DNA from: Desulfobacterota bacterium AH_259_B03_O07
GTDB taxonomy: Bacteria > Desulfobacterota_D > UBA1144 > Nemesobacterales > CSP1-2
DNA: 45,266 bases
Direction: 5' to 3'
Assembly: GCA_027717645.1 (NCBI GenBank)
Contig: JALLOG010000011.1
Location: forward strand, 1-45,266
Part shown: one piece after another, positions 8,832 to 16,799 of the stretch
Layout of the letters: the number at the start of each line of letters is the position of its first letter
How positions within the stretch are numbered: the first letter of the stretch is position 1
The notes under the pieces: model-generated
Told to the model about the DNA's origin: nothing
The model's database searches: none
Seen by the model: the letters and a program-made list of their open reading frames with translations, nothing else
Made by a program: the position numbers and the translations under genes

Positions 8832-9272
8832 TTACATTTTCTTTAGAATTTTAAATATGTTCGCCGGAGGTGAACTATTGTGTCCCGGCAGCCGATAGAT
8901 TTCAAATGTAGATGAGATCAGTAGGACAATAATGAGCGCGGCAACTGCCATGAAAGCATATCGCATAGAAAATATACGGAAAAATAGCCAATTAATACCG
9001 GCCGATATGATAAATAGTACTGTACCAATAACTATGACATGAGCCCAAAGTATTCCCAGCATCCAAAAACCTTCAGATGTGAATTTTGGAAGCGCTACAG
9101 AAAGGCCTTGGATTGCGAGGTAAATTATACCTATAGAGGGAATTAACCCCCCTATGACAACCATATAATAAGGAACAGGAACTGTTATGAGAATTGTCAC
9201 AAAAAGAATCCACTTAGTCCAGTTACGCAGTTTCATAGATTCTTGATTAATTCGATTAGCAACCAAGAGCAT
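8832..9272 (-). CDS. Small polytopic membrane protein, unknown
   Basis: 146 residues with about four hydrophobic segments: residues 19-38, 42-60, 72-98 and 102-122. A polar C-terminal tail ends in FKILKKM. The start may be the internal Met13 (MKLRNWTKW), which is followed at once by the first membrane segment. No recognisable family. The 41-residue membrane peptide encoded at 9342-9467 lies just upstream on the same strand and may share its transcript. Confidence 0.5.
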   Translation of the reverse strand: MLLVANRINQESMKLRNWTKWILFVTILITVPVPYYMVVIGGLIPSIGIIYLAIQGLSVALPKFTSEGFWMLGILWAHVIVIGTVLFIISAGINWLFFRIFSMRYAFMAVAALIIVLLISSTFEIYRLPGHNSSPPANIFKILKKM

Positions 9273-9341
9273 TGGTAAAAGATAATGCCAAGTTGGAACA
9301 ATGTGACAAAGGTTATAGAATGACCTTTACCTGATCGAAAT

Positions 9342-9467
9342 TCATCTCCTCGTTAAATAAGCGAAAACAATAACAACTGCTGCGATAATTAATACGATTG
9401 TCAACGGAGATAAACCTTCTAACGAATTACCGACGCTGTTAAAGAAGTCAATAAGTGTTTTCCCCAC
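9342..9467 (-). CDS. 41-residue single-span membrane peptide
   Basis: A short frame starting at GTG 9467, with an AAAGGTG Shine-Dalgarno-like tract just upstream. The product begins VGKTLIDFFNSVGNSLEGLS and continues with a single hydrophobic helix PLTIVLIIAAVVIVFAYL and a basic end TRR. This layout (amphipathic N-terminus, one membrane span, positive end) is typical of small bacterial membrane proteins. It precedes the polytopic membrane protein gene at 9272 on the same strand. No family is recognised; conservation in relatives is the needed test. Confidence 0.45.
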   Translation of the reverse strand: MGKTLIDFFNSVGNSLEGLSPLTIVLIIAAVVIVFAYLTRR

Positions 9468-9836
9468 AATGCACCTTTATTAATTTAATTTAAAATTTGA
9501 ATCCACTCCAATTAACAAAGATTGAAGGCAAATGAATATCGATTTATTCAAAACCTTATGTATAAGTATAGTGCACTTTTAAATTTTTTTGTTTTAAGAA
9601 TCATTTCCTTTTTCAATCGACTCGATATTTGAAGACAATCAATGATGGAGTAAGGGGGGATGGGCTAATAACGAACTCTGTTTGGAAGATCTAATTAGCA
9701 GCCTCTTCTATATTGTTGTCTTAGTGTCAATAAAGGTATCTGAATATATAGGATTTATGTTTTTTTCGACTCTAAAAAATCTGTAACTAAAAATCTATTT
9801 GTCGGTTAACTAAATATATAGCCACATCATAACTCC

Positions 9837-9909
9837 GAGCCTTAGGCAATTAAACGCTTGGCTGTTTATCCCTACCTCCTTCAGATAGGTAAACGCCTAG
9901 GGCTCTTTT
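9837..9909 (+). ncRNA. Candidate structured RNA with anti-Shine-Dalgarno loop
   Basis: Outer arms GAGCCTTAGGC (9837-9847) and GCCTAGGGCTC (9895-9905) pair over 11 bp with a single G-U. Inside, GTTTA (9864-9868) pairs with TAAAC (9890-9894), and CCTA (9871-9874) with TAGG (9886-9889). The 11-nt loop CCTCCTTCAGA contains the anti-Shine-Dalgarno core CCTCC. GTTTA can alternatively pair with an upstream TAAAC (9851-9855), making a mutually exclusive hairpin. A short T-run (9906-9909) follows the outer stem, as in an intrinsic terminator on the plus strand. No flanking gene uses it within 270 nt. Structure is seen; a small-RNA role is inferred, and no clear promoter was found. Confidence 0.4.
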
Positions 9910-10042
9910 ATATCCGATTATAGTTTATATCATGAACTAATTTTAATATCATTACTTTTTACGCTTTATATAAAGAAAATTCTGAAAAAGTAGTGGTAGA
10001 TACTTCGGATTTTATGAGTTAATAAATAGATTTCTTGTTTAA

Positions 10043-10080
10043 CTTGATAATTCTATACAGCTTGTTGCGGGGTTGTTCAT
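10043..10080. repeat. Copy of a short dispersed repeat
   Basis: The segment starting CTTGATAATTC and containing CTTGTTGCGGGGTT matches, with few changes, the start of the repeat island at 25616 (CTTGATAATTCC then CTGCTGCGGGGTT) and a weaker copy at 25921. It looks like an end fragment of a dispersed intergenic element. Confidence 0.55.
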
Positions 10081-10178
10081 AAATCTTGAAAACTTTATGA
10101 AATTAGTTCATACTTACGCAATTGTTACAAAAAAGGTTCTATTGTTGCTAACTGTAACCGATTGAAATTATTACAAAT

Positions 10179-10253
10179 GGCGGCGTAGCCAAGTGGTAAG
10201 GCAGCGGTCTGCAAAACCGCAATACCCCGGTTCGAATCCGGGCGCCGCCTCCA
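10179..10253 (+). tRNA. tRNA-Cys (anticodon GCA)
   Basis: A complete cloverleaf. The acceptor arms are GGCGGCG and CGCCGCC, followed by discriminator T and encoded CCA (10251-10253). The anticodon stem GCGGT/ACCGC closes loop CTGCAAA with anticodon GCA, and the T-loop is TTCGAAT. It lies 67 nt upstream of tRNA-Leu on the same strand. Confidence 0.97.
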
Positions 10254-10320
10254 TTAATTGCGTATCGTTGTTTAGAAGGTAGCGTGGAATCTCTAGATCA
10301 ATTTGATATAGATTAATAAT

Positions 10321-10406
10321 GCCCGGGTGGCGGAATTGGCAGACGCATTGGACTTAAAATCCAATGGGCTTTACGGCCCGTGCCGGTTCGACCCCGGCCC
10401 CGGGCA
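10321..10406 (+). tRNA. tRNA-Leu (anticodon TAA)
   Basis: An 86-nt class II tRNA. The acceptor arms are GCCCGGG and CCCGGGC with discriminator A. The anticodon loop is CTTAAAA (anticodon TAA), and a long variable arm (TGGGCTTTACGGCCCGT) is present as expected for leucine. Unlike the Ala and Cys genes in this window, the 3' CCA is not encoded (TATT follows), so it needs CCA-adding enzyme. Confidence 0.96.
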
Positions 10407-10578
10407 TATTTTCATTTTATGAGCGTAAATCTTTCCTTATAATCAACAACAGAGATCCTTATCGGAAGCTGGTTCGCTTATTATTTGCAATGATTTAAGG
10501 AGGTTATTGGTTTGATAATGATTTGTAGAATTGTTCTTTCGTATAGTAGGAAATAAATGGATTTTTTAAATAAAAAGA

Positions 10579-10755
10579 TTAATTTATGGTTTTTTCGTCA
10601 TCGTCTTCCTCCTCTTCGTCCTCCTCATCCTCCCATTCATCTTCATCGAAAAGTTCGTCATCATCTTCGTCCCATATTTCATCCTCTTCATCTTCTAGCT
10701 CATCCTCTTCCCATTCATCTTCCTTTATCAACAACCTAGAAATGAATACAACCAT
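10579..10755 (-). CDS. 58-residue extremely acidic protein
   Basis: A frame of 59 codons from ATG 10755, preceded by AGGAG at 7-nt spacing. It begins MVVFISRLLIKEDEWEEDEL. From residue 11 to 54 almost every residue is Asp or Glu, punctuated by single aromatics (W15, W28, F36, W41), and it ends EKTIN. The opposite strand reads as serine-only or proline/histidine-rich frames, which are shadows of the GAA/GAT/GAG codon run. Mixed use of GAA/GAG/GAT/GAC codons and the ribosome-binding site argue for a real coding gene and not a simple nucleotide repeat. Such acidic peptides can mimic DNA or bind basic proteins or metal ions; no function can be assigned. Confidence 0.6.
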   Translation of the reverse strand: MVVFISRLLIKEDEWEEDELEDEEDEIWDEDDDELFDEDEWEDEEDEEEEDDDEKTIN

Positions 10756-10858
10756 TTATTTTCTCCTAGTATGAATATAATTGAAACATTACATTCTCGC
10801 TTTAAAAAGTCAAGTTCAGTAGAATCTGTTTTTAGCAGAACTATCATTTGTGTTTAAT

Positions 10859-11857
10859 ATGTTAATGATGATAGAGAGTTATGTAAGTACTTTATCGGTT
10901 ATATTTGGATTACTGTTTCTTGTTTCATGCCAGCGGGGTACCCATATAGAAAGGATGCAGTTTCTTATGGGTACCCATGCTCGTATAGTAGTATATGATG
11001 GAAGTAATAACGATGTAGACAAAGCATTCTCAGTAATGAAAAAATTAGAGGACTTGATGTCCGACTATGATGAAAGCAGTGAATTATCCGAGCTCAATGA
11101 AAACGCTGGAAAAAGAAGTATCGAAATAAGCAAGGAATTAAAAGAGGTTTTACAAATCGCACTGGAAGTGGCCAGGGAAACTGAGGGAGCATTTGATCCT
11201 ACAATAGGAGCACTGACAATCGGCCATTATGGTTTTGGGAGAGAGGATACTAAGGCTCCAGAGCCAAATGATATTAATGAGGCAAAGAAATTAGTTGATT
11301 ATAACTTGCTGAAGTTAAATGGGAATAAGGCATATATTGAGAAGAAGGGAATGATGATTGATTTGGGTGGACTTGGCAAAGGGTTCGCCGTTGATAAGGC
11401 AGTGGAGCTACTGAAAAAAAGGGGAATTGCAAGAGGATCCGTTTCAATTGCTGGAGACCTTAGGGTGTTCGGTAAAGACCAGGATATTTATTTAAAGCAT
11501 CCTAGAGGTGAGGGTACAATAGCTTCTTTCAGAAGTGGAGGAAGGGATTTGGCAATTTCAACTAGTGGTGATTACGAAAGATTTGTCAAATATGAAGATA
11601 CTACTATTCACCATATCCTTATTCCCAAAATGGGTAAATCTGGGACGGATTTTCAAAGCGTCACACTGGTGATGGAGGGGAATAACACCCTTGCAGATGC
11701 CTATGCAACAGCTCTTTTCGCTCTAGGCAGGGAAAGAGCAATGGAATTTCTAAAAACCCATCCAGAGATTGGAGCTTTTATAGTCTTTTTGAATGGTGAG
11801 GTATTTTATAATAGTAAATTCAAATGGCTTGTGAGCAATTTTAATTTACATAGTTGA
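10859..11857 (+). CDS. apbE: FAD:protein FMN transferase, ApbE family lipoprotein
   Basis: About 332 residues from ATG 10859; GTG 10850 and ATGs at 10865 and 10868 are alternatives, and no good ribosome-binding site separates them. A hydrophobic signal segment ends in a lipobox LFLVSC, so the protein is probably anchored on the periplasmic side. ApbE motifs follow: MGTHARIVVYD, the GAFDPTIGALT segment, IDLGGLGKGFAVDKA, a GDLRVFG flavin-binding block, and the late metal-binding region with DAYATALFALG. ApbE attaches FMN through a phosphoester to a Thr/Ser of target flavoproteins such as Rnf or Nqr subunits; no such target is in this window. The riboflavin genes follow on the same strand after 333 nt. 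Confidence 0.93.
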   Translation: MLMMIESYVSTLSVIFGLLFLVSCQRGTHIERMQFLMGTHARIVVYDGSNNDVDKAFSVMKKLEDLMSDYDESSELSELNENAGKRSIEISKELKEVLQIALEVARETEGAFDPTIGALTIGHYGFGREDTKAPEPNDINEAKKLVDYNLLKLNGNKAYIEKKGMMIDLGGLGKGFAVDKAVELLKKRGIARGSVSIAGDLRVFGKDQDIYLKHPRGEGTIASFRSGGRDLAISTSGDYERFVKYEDTTIHHILIPKMGKSGTDFQSVTLVMEGNNTLADAYATALFALGRERAMEFLKTHPEIGAFIVFLNGEVFYNSKFKWLVSNFNLHS

Positions 11858-12190
11858 ATGTCGTTTTGTTTCGTTGGCTAGTGAATTGGCAATAGCCAAA
11901 GTCATCAGAGAATTCTATGATTTTTCTGAATTTTTCTTCTTCTGTTCTAAAAGTGCTATTCCGCCGCCTACCTCGGCACTGGCTTGGTGCTACTAATGTC
12001 GAGGCTAAGCCGCTCCCACTGAACCAATTATGTATCTGTCCTTTATGATTCATAAATAGGGGCGTTGAAGTCATATTTCTTGATTTATTTATATCCTTTG
12101 ATTTAGTTGACAAAATTACTGATTAGCTTATTATTTAACTCTACAAAGTCAGGCTCTTAGGCAATTTCTCTAATAGGATAAGGCTAAATA
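11858..12190. other. apbE-ribBA spacer with a GC-rich structured patch
   Basis: No convincing gene. The segment 11960-12030 is clearly richer in G+C than its surroundings. CCTCG (11971-11975) can pair with CGAGG (12000-12004), and inside it GCAC (11976-11979) with GTGC (11987-11990). I compared it with the FMN riboswitch expected before riboflavin genes and found none of that element's conserved segments. A motif AACCAATTATGT (about 12013-12024) recurs near 156-167. Confidence 0.4.
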
Positions 12191-13399
12191 ATGAACATAT
12201 CCTCGATAGAAGAGGCTATTGAAGACGTAAAGAATAGAAAAATGGTTATTCTCGTTGATGATGAAGACAGAGAAAACGAGGGTGACCTGGTAATACCTGC
12301 GGAGTACGCCACCCCAGAATCAATTAATTTCATGGCCATGCATGGTAGAGGTCTTATTTGTTTAGCAATAACAAAAGATAATGCCGATAGACTAAGCCTT
12401 CAGCGGATAAGACCCGAAAATAGCTCAGTTCCTCAGTATACCGCATTTACAGTACCAATTGATGCTAGAAAACACATAACAACTGGTATATCGGCCTATG
12501 ATAGATCCTTAACCGTTCAACTCGCTATTACAGAAAACGCTAAACCTGAGGATTTCGTCCGACCAGGGCATGTTTTTCCTCTCATTTGCAGCGAGGGGGG
12601 GGTTCTGGTAAGGGCGGGACACACAGAAGGATCGGTAGATCTTGCGAGGCTGGCAGGATTGAAACCATCCTCTGTTATATGTGAGATAATGAAGGACGAC
12701 GGTGATATGGCAAGGCTGCCGGATTTGATTCAGTTTGCTGGAAAGCACAGAATTAAAATAGTGACCATTGCTGATCTTGTTCGTTATCGGCTTAGGGCTG
12801 AAAGTCTTGTTAAAAGGGCTGCTTTTGCTACGATTCCCACCGCGTTCGGTGAATTTCACGCAATAGTGTATGAAAATGAAATAGATCCCCAACACCATGT
12901 TGCATTTGTAAAGGGAGATATCGACTCTGAAAAAGAAATACTCGTGAGGGTTCATTCAGAATGCCTTACAAGCGACGTCTTTGGTTCTCTTAGATGTGAT
13001 TGTGGTCCACAATTACGCCAGGCAATGCGGATTATTGATAAGGAAGGAATGGGTGTTGTTCTATATATGCGACAGGAGGGTAGAGGAATAGGCTTGGTAA
13101 ATAAAATCAAGGCTTATGCACTCCAAGATAATGGTTTTGATACTGTAGAGGCAAATGAAGCACTAGGATTTAAACCGGATCTTAGAGATTACGGAATAGG
13201 AGCACAGGTTCTCAATGATTTAGGTGTGAGAAACATGCGTCTTCTAACCAACAATCCCAGAAAGGTTAAAGGTCTCGAAGGGTTCGGACTTCAGATTGTA
13301 GAGAGGGTTCCGATTGAAATACCCCCTAATGAAAGAAACTCCAATTATTTAAAGGTTAAAAAAGACAAACTTGGACACCTACTCTCGATGGTGGACTGA
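12191..13399 (+). CDS. ribBA: Bifunctional RibBA: DHBP synthase / GTP cyclohydrolase II
   Basis: 402 residues. The N-terminal half (about 1-200) makes 3,4-dihydroxy-2-butanone 4-phosphate from ribulose 5-phosphate. Its acidic metal site [10 protein letters not shown] is at residues 23-32, with [20 protein letters not shown] and a [14 protein letters not shown] block further on. The C-terminal half is GTP cyclohydrolase II, with the zinc-ligand cysteines in [19 protein letters not shown] and the catalytic [10 protein letters not shown]. Both domains look complete; GHTEG and KHITTG differ slightly from the usual GHTEA and GVTTG. An AAGG precedes the ATG. It begins a tight operon with ribH (14-nt gap), nusB, trpD and trpC. 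Confidence 0.97.
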   Translation: MNISSIEEAIEDVKNRKMVILVDDEDRENEGDLVIPAEYATPESINFMAMHGRGLICLAITKDNADRLSLQRIRPENSSVPQYTAFTVPIDARKHITTGISAYDRSLTVQLAITENAKPEDFVRPGHVFPLICSEGGVLVRAGHTEGSVDLARLAGLKPSSVICEIMKDDGDMARLPDLIQFAGKHRIKIVTIADLVRYRLRAESLVKRAAFATIPTAFGEFHAIVYENEIDPQHHVAFVKGDIDSEKEILVRVHSECLTSDVFGSLRCDCGPQLRQAMRIIDKEGMGVVLYMRQEGRGIGLVNKIKAYALQDNGFDTVEANEALGFKPDLRDYGIGAQVLNDLGVRNMRLLTNNPRKVKGLEGFGLQIVERVPIEIPPNERNSNYLKVKKDKLGHLLSMVD

Positions 13400-13413
13400 T
13401 CAAAGGTAAAGAT

Positions 13414-13890
13414 ATGCCCCACGTATTCGAAGGGAAATTAGACGCCAAGGGACTTAAATTTGCAATTATTGCAAGCAGATTCAATGATTTAATTACCAGC
13501 CATATGGTAAGTGGTGCATTAGGCGTTCTACAAAGGCATAACGCCTCTGATTCCAATATCGATTTACTAAAGGTTCCAGGTTCATTCGAATTGCCATTTG
13601 CTGTTAAAACTGCAGCAATGTCCTCGAAATACGATGCCATAATTGCCATCGGAGTAATAATAAGGGGGGAAACCCCTCATTTCGGATATCTTGCGTCCAT
13701 GGTTACAAATGAACTAGCGAGAATAAGTCTCGAATATAATACTCCGGTGGTCTCGGGTGTTCTTACAACTGAGACACTTGAACAAGCAATTGAGAGGGGT
13801 GGTACAAAGGCTGGAAATCGGGGTGGTGAGGCTGCTCTTGGTGCCATAGAGATGGCAAATCTTAACAAACTTATCTCAAAGAAAAAGTAA
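13414..13890 (+). CDS. ribH: 6,7-dimethyl-8-ribityllumazine synthase
   Basis: 158 residues, the normal length. It condenses the RibA-branch pyrimidine with the RibB product to form lumazine, the penultimate riboflavin step. Family motifs are ASRFNDLITSHMVSGAL, the substrate-binding PGSFELPFA (residues 55-63) and GVIIRGETPHF with catalytic His89. It lies 14 nt after ribBA and 12 nt before nusB. The other riboflavin enzymes (ribD, ribE) are not in this window. Confidence 0.97.
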   Translation: MPHVFEGKLDAKGLKFAIIASRFNDLITSHMVSGALGVLQRHNASDSNIDLLKVPGSFELPFAVKTAAMSSKYDAIIAIGVIIRGETPHFGYLASMVTNELARISLEYNTPVVSGVLTTETLEQAIERGGTKAGNRGGEAALGAIEMANLNKLISKKK

Positions 13891-13902
13891 TTCCCCTGTG
13901 CG

Positions 13903-14343
13903 ATGGGCAAAAGGCGAAAAGCAAGGGAATTGACACTCCAATTTTTATATCAGTACGAAAGTTTAAAGGAAACCTCTTCACAGGAATTACGCCTCGAAGA
14001 ACAAATCGAGCTTTACTGGTCAATGAATTTTCCTTCGCACAATGATGAAATAAAGGAATTTGCAAATGTTCTTATAACGGGTTCTTGTGAAAATCTGGAT
14101 AGAGTCGATTGTATAATAACGAGATATTCTCAGAATTGGCGTCTTTCAAGAATGTCAAAAATAGATAGAAACATATTGAGAATGGCTATCTATGAATTAG
14201 CATACTTGAGGAATATACCTCCCCCTGTTACCATAAACGAGGCGGTTGAGCTTGCGAAGAAATACGGCACCGATGAGTCCGGAGCCTTTATCAATGGAAT
14301 ATTGGATAGAGTTAGAATTGCTATAGAGAAACAGGAGCTCTAA
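13903..14343 (+). CDS. nusB: Transcription antitermination factor NusB
   Basis: 146 residues, all-helical NusB fold. Visible motifs are the N-terminal RRKARELTLQFLYQYE (RNA-binding arginines), the central RLSRMSKIDRNILRMAIYEL and the C-terminal VTINEAVELAKKYG with SGAFINGILDRV. With NusE (S10) it binds boxA RNA during rRNA antitermination. It follows ribH, the common ribH-nusB arrangement. Its TAA stop is immediately followed by the ATG of trpD, suggesting coupled translation. Confidence 0.95.
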   Translation: MGKRRKARELTLQFLYQYESLKETSSQELRLEEQIELYWSMNFPSHNDEIKEFANVLITGSCENLDRVDCIITRYSQNWRLSRMSKIDRNILRMAIYELAYLRNIPPPVTINEAVELAKKYGTDESGAFINGILDRVRIAIEKQEL

Positions 14344-15366
14344 ATGCTAAAAGAATCTATAGTAAAAATTGTAGAAAGAATAGATCTTGAAGAGGATGAG
14401 ATGGCGGAGGTAGTGGAAAAGATGATGGAAGGAGTTGCTTCTCCGAGCCAAATTGCCGCTTTACTTGTAGGACTTAGGATGAAGGGCGAAGCAATTTCGG
14501 AAATTACAGGTGCTGCTAAAGTCATGATTGAAAAGGCTGTAAAAATATCTTCGATGCATGAAACTATGGTGGATCTATGTGGTACTGGGGGAGATCACCA
14601 ATCGACATTCAATGTATCAACTGTGGCTTCCTTTATTGCCGCAGGTGCCGGAATTGCTGTCGCAAAGCATGGAAATCGTTCAGTATCCAGTCAGGCTGGG
14701 AGCGCTGATGTATTGGAGGAGCTAGGTGTTAACATAAATATGTCTCCAAAGGGTGCGGAGAATTGTCTTAACGAAATCGGGATTGTTTTTCTCTACGCTC
14801 CTATACATCATCCAGCAATGAAAAATGTGTCGACACCTAGAAAGGATATAGGCCTTAGAACTATTTTCAATATTTTGGGTCCTATAACTAATCCTGCCAG
14901 AGTTAAACATCAGGTAATGGGGGTTTATTCTGAGATTTTATTAAAACCTATTGCAAAAGTCCTTCGTAACCTTGGAAGCATAAGAGCAATGGTTATTCAT
15001 GGTTCAAATTCACTTGATGAGATCACTGTAACGGGGGAGACGCAGGTTGCTGAATTGAAGGACGGAATGATTAAGGGTTATAAATTTGACCCAGCTAGTG
15101 TGGGTTTTAAAAGGAGGAAATTAGAAGAGCTTAAGGGTGGAAGTGCAAGTGATAATGCAAAGATTCTAACGTCAATCCTCAGGGGTGAGGAAAGGGAGGC
15201 CAAAAGAGAAATATCAGTTTTGAATGCGGCGGCAGCTATTTTGGTCGTGGGTAAAGCATCAGATATGAAGGAGGCTGTCGAAAGAGCGGAGGAATCAATA
15301 GATAGTCAGAGTGCATTAAATAAACTAAATAAAATGACTGAATTTACAGTCTCTTGGAAAGATTAG
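14344..15366 (+). CDS. trpD: Anthranilate phosphoribosyltransferase
   Basis: 340 residues, normal for stand-alone TrpD. It transfers the phosphoribosyl group of PRPP to anthranilate. The PRPP-binding motif GTGGD is at residues 80-84, followed by STFNVSTVASF and AKHGNRSVSSQAGSADVLE, all typical. The middle has RTIFNILGPITNPA and the C-terminal half VHGxxxLDE-like HGSNSLDEIT. It starts directly after the nusB stop codon and ends 41 nt before trpC. The other tryptophan genes (trpE/G, F, B, A) are not in view, so the pathway is split in this genome. Confidence 0.96.
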   Translation: MLKESIVKIVERIDLEEDEMAEVVEKMMEGVASPSQIAALLVGLRMKGEAISEITGAAKVMIEKAVKISSMHETMVDLCGTGGDHQSTFNVSTVASFIAAGAGIAVAKHGNRSVSSQAGSADVLEELGVNINMSPKGAENCLNEIGIVFLYAPIHHPAMKNVSTPRKDIGLRTIFNILGPITNPARVKHQVMGVYSEILLKPIAKVLRNLGSIRAMVIHGSNSLDEITVTGETQVAELKDGMIKGYKFDPASVGFKRRKLEELKGGSASDNAKILTSILRGEEREAKREISVLNAAAAILVVGKASDMKEAVERAEESIDSQSALNKLNKMTEFTVSWKD

Positions 15367-15407
15367 AAATTTTGGTTTAGTCATTCTTCGTTAAACATTT
15401 CCAAATA

Positions 15408-16211
15408 ATGATTCTTGATAGGATAATCAAAAATAAAAGATTAGAGGTAGAAAATAGTAAAAAATCCCTTCCACTTGAGCATCTGGTCAAAGGGATTGAA
15501 AATTTAGAGGATACTAAAGGATTCTGCGATTCCCTAAAGCATGATGGTAGTGTAAAGGTCATCGCGGAGATTAAGTGTGCGTCTCCATCCAAAGGGGTTT
15601 TGAGGGAAGATTTTGATCATGTCGGAATTTCTAAGAGCTATGAAAAGCACGGCGCCTCTGCAATATCTGTACTCACTGACACAAGATTCTTTAAAGGCAG
15701 TTATAAACACCTGACTGACGTAAGAAACACAGTAGATGTCCCATTATTAAGGAAAGACTTTATTATCGACCCCTATCAGGTCTATGAATCCAGGTATTAC
15801 GGGGCTGATGCAATACTTCTTATAGTCTCTGCGCTCGATTTAGAGATACTAAAACAGCTTTTGGAGTTAGCGCGTTCCTTAAACATGGAGGCAGTTGTGG
15901 AAGTTCATGATGAAGCGGAACTAGAAAAAGCAATTGATGCTGGTTGCAGAATCGTTGGAATAAATAACAGGGACTTAAAATCGTTTGATGTCAGTCTCGA
16001 AGTATCGATGAGATTGGCAAAGCTAATACCAGAAGGAAATATTGTTATCAGTGAAAGTGGGATCAGCTCGATAGAAGATATTGAGAAATTAGCATCCGTG
16101 GGTATTAATGTATTCCTTATAGGTGAGACCTTTATGAAGGCTGCTGATCCGGGGCATGAGCTTAAAAGAATTCTTTTGGAATGCAGTAGTAAGGAACTTA
16201 TAAGAGTTTAA
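15408..16211 (+). CDS. trpC: Indole-3-glycerol phosphate synthase
   Basis: 267 residues, a single-domain TIM-barrel enzyme of normal length that closes the pyrrole ring of indole-3-glycerol phosphate. Key blocks are AEIKCASPSKGVLRED (catalytic lysine), TDTRFFKGSYKHL, PLLRKDFIIDPYQVYE (second lysine), VGINNRDLKSF and ISESGISS. It is the last gene of the riboflavin-nusB-trp run; a NUDIX gene faces it from the other strand 27 nt later. No TrpF domain is fused to it. Confidence 0.96.
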   Translation: MILDRIIKNKRLEVENSKKSLPLEHLVKGIENLEDTKGFCDSLKHDGSVKVIAEIKCASPSKGVLREDFDHVGISKSYEKHGASAISVLTDTRFFKGSYKHLTDVRNTVDVPLLRKDFIIDPYQVYESRYYGADAILLIVSALDLEILKQLLELARSLNMEAVVEVHDEAELEKAIDAGCRIVGINNRDLKSFDVSLEVSMRLAKLIPEGNIVISESGISSIEDIEKLASVGINVFLIGETFMKAADPGHELKRILLECSSKELIRV

Positions 16212-16238
16212 CGAATTTTGCTGTACATGGAATTTAAA

Positions 16239-16655
16239 TCACATAAAGCCTGTATCTTTTAAAATCTTTTTGTGGTCAAAGGCAAGATTAATAGATTCTA
16301 ATTCTTTTTTATCAAAGGCCTTAACTTCTTTTGTCTCTACACTCGTAGTTAATTCCCCTCCTACTTTTCTACAAAGGAAGCAAACTGTGACAAAATGTCC
16401 CCTTGGATCTCTATCTGGATCAGAGTAGACTCCTATCAGTTTTTCTATTTCTACAATGAGGCCTGTTTCTTCCTTTGCCTCTCTAATTGCAGCATTCTCG
16501 ACAGTTTCACCATATTCGACAAATCCGCCTGGAAATGCCCAGTGATCTTTGTAGGGTTCAAAACTTCTTTTTACAAGAATAATTTCTTTATCTTGTGTGA
16601 TTATGACTGGATCTACAGTAAGTGTAATTTTTTTACTGATGTTTACCGTGTTCAT
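16239..16655 (-). CDS. NUDIX hydrolase
   Basis: 138 residues. A complete Nudix box is present in GFVEYGETVENAAIREA followed by KEETGL, with the REx2EE core that binds Mg2+ and hydrolyses nucleoside diphosphate-linked substrates. The start KKITLTVDPVIITQDKEIILVKR and the DPDRDPRGHFVTVCFLC block resemble the ADP-ribose/ADP-sugar pyrophosphatase subgroup, but the substrate cannot be fixed from sequence. It is convergent with trpC and divergent from the membrane protein at 16800. Confidence 0.9.
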   Translation of the reverse strand: MNTVNISKKITLTVDPVIITQDKEIILVKRSFEPYKDHWAFPGGFVEYGETVENAAIREAKEETGLIVEIEKLIGVYSDPDRDPRGHFVTVCFLCRKVGGELTTSVETKEVKAFDKKELESINLAFDHKKILKDTGFM

Positions 16656-16799
16656 TTCGAAAATAGATTTTATGTTATTCTATTTCTTTTATACACCTTT
16701 AAAAAGATTAATTACATAATCTCTAGATAGAAATTTCCTTTATATGTTAGAATATCTCAAGATTCAATTGGATCGAAATCGCATGGAATTTATGTAGCG

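Larger units (their letters stand above)
9468..10178. other. Intergenic region with orphan hairpin and a dispersed-repeat piece
   Basis: No protein gene is visible in these 711 bases. They hold a strong hairpin (9837-9905) and a short copy of a repeat also seen near 25616 and 25921 (10043-10080). The rest is AT-rich without recognisable signals. Confidence 0.5.

Noticed and set aside
8649-8846. Glycine-rich 65-residue frame
   Set aside because: It starts at TTG (or a later ATG at 8676) without a ribosome-binding site, overlaps the end of the minus-strand gene at 8832 and has no recognisable motif.
9837-9905. Integron attC site
   Set aside because: The arms lack the RYYYAAC/GTTRRRY core sites, and no integron integrase is near.
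10557-10774. Serine-only and proline/histidine-rich plus-strand frames
   Set aside because: They are shadows of the acidic minus-strand gene at 10579-10755: GAA/GAG/GAT codons read on the other strand give TTC/CTC/ATC and their frame-shifted forms.
11841-12113. 90-residue minus-strand frame between apbE and ribBA
   Set aside because: TTG start, overlaps the apbE 3' end, no family resemblance, and its GC-rich part looks like a structured patch.
11858-12190. FMN riboswitch upstream of ribBA
   Set aside because: Looked for its conserved segments on both strands; none is present.
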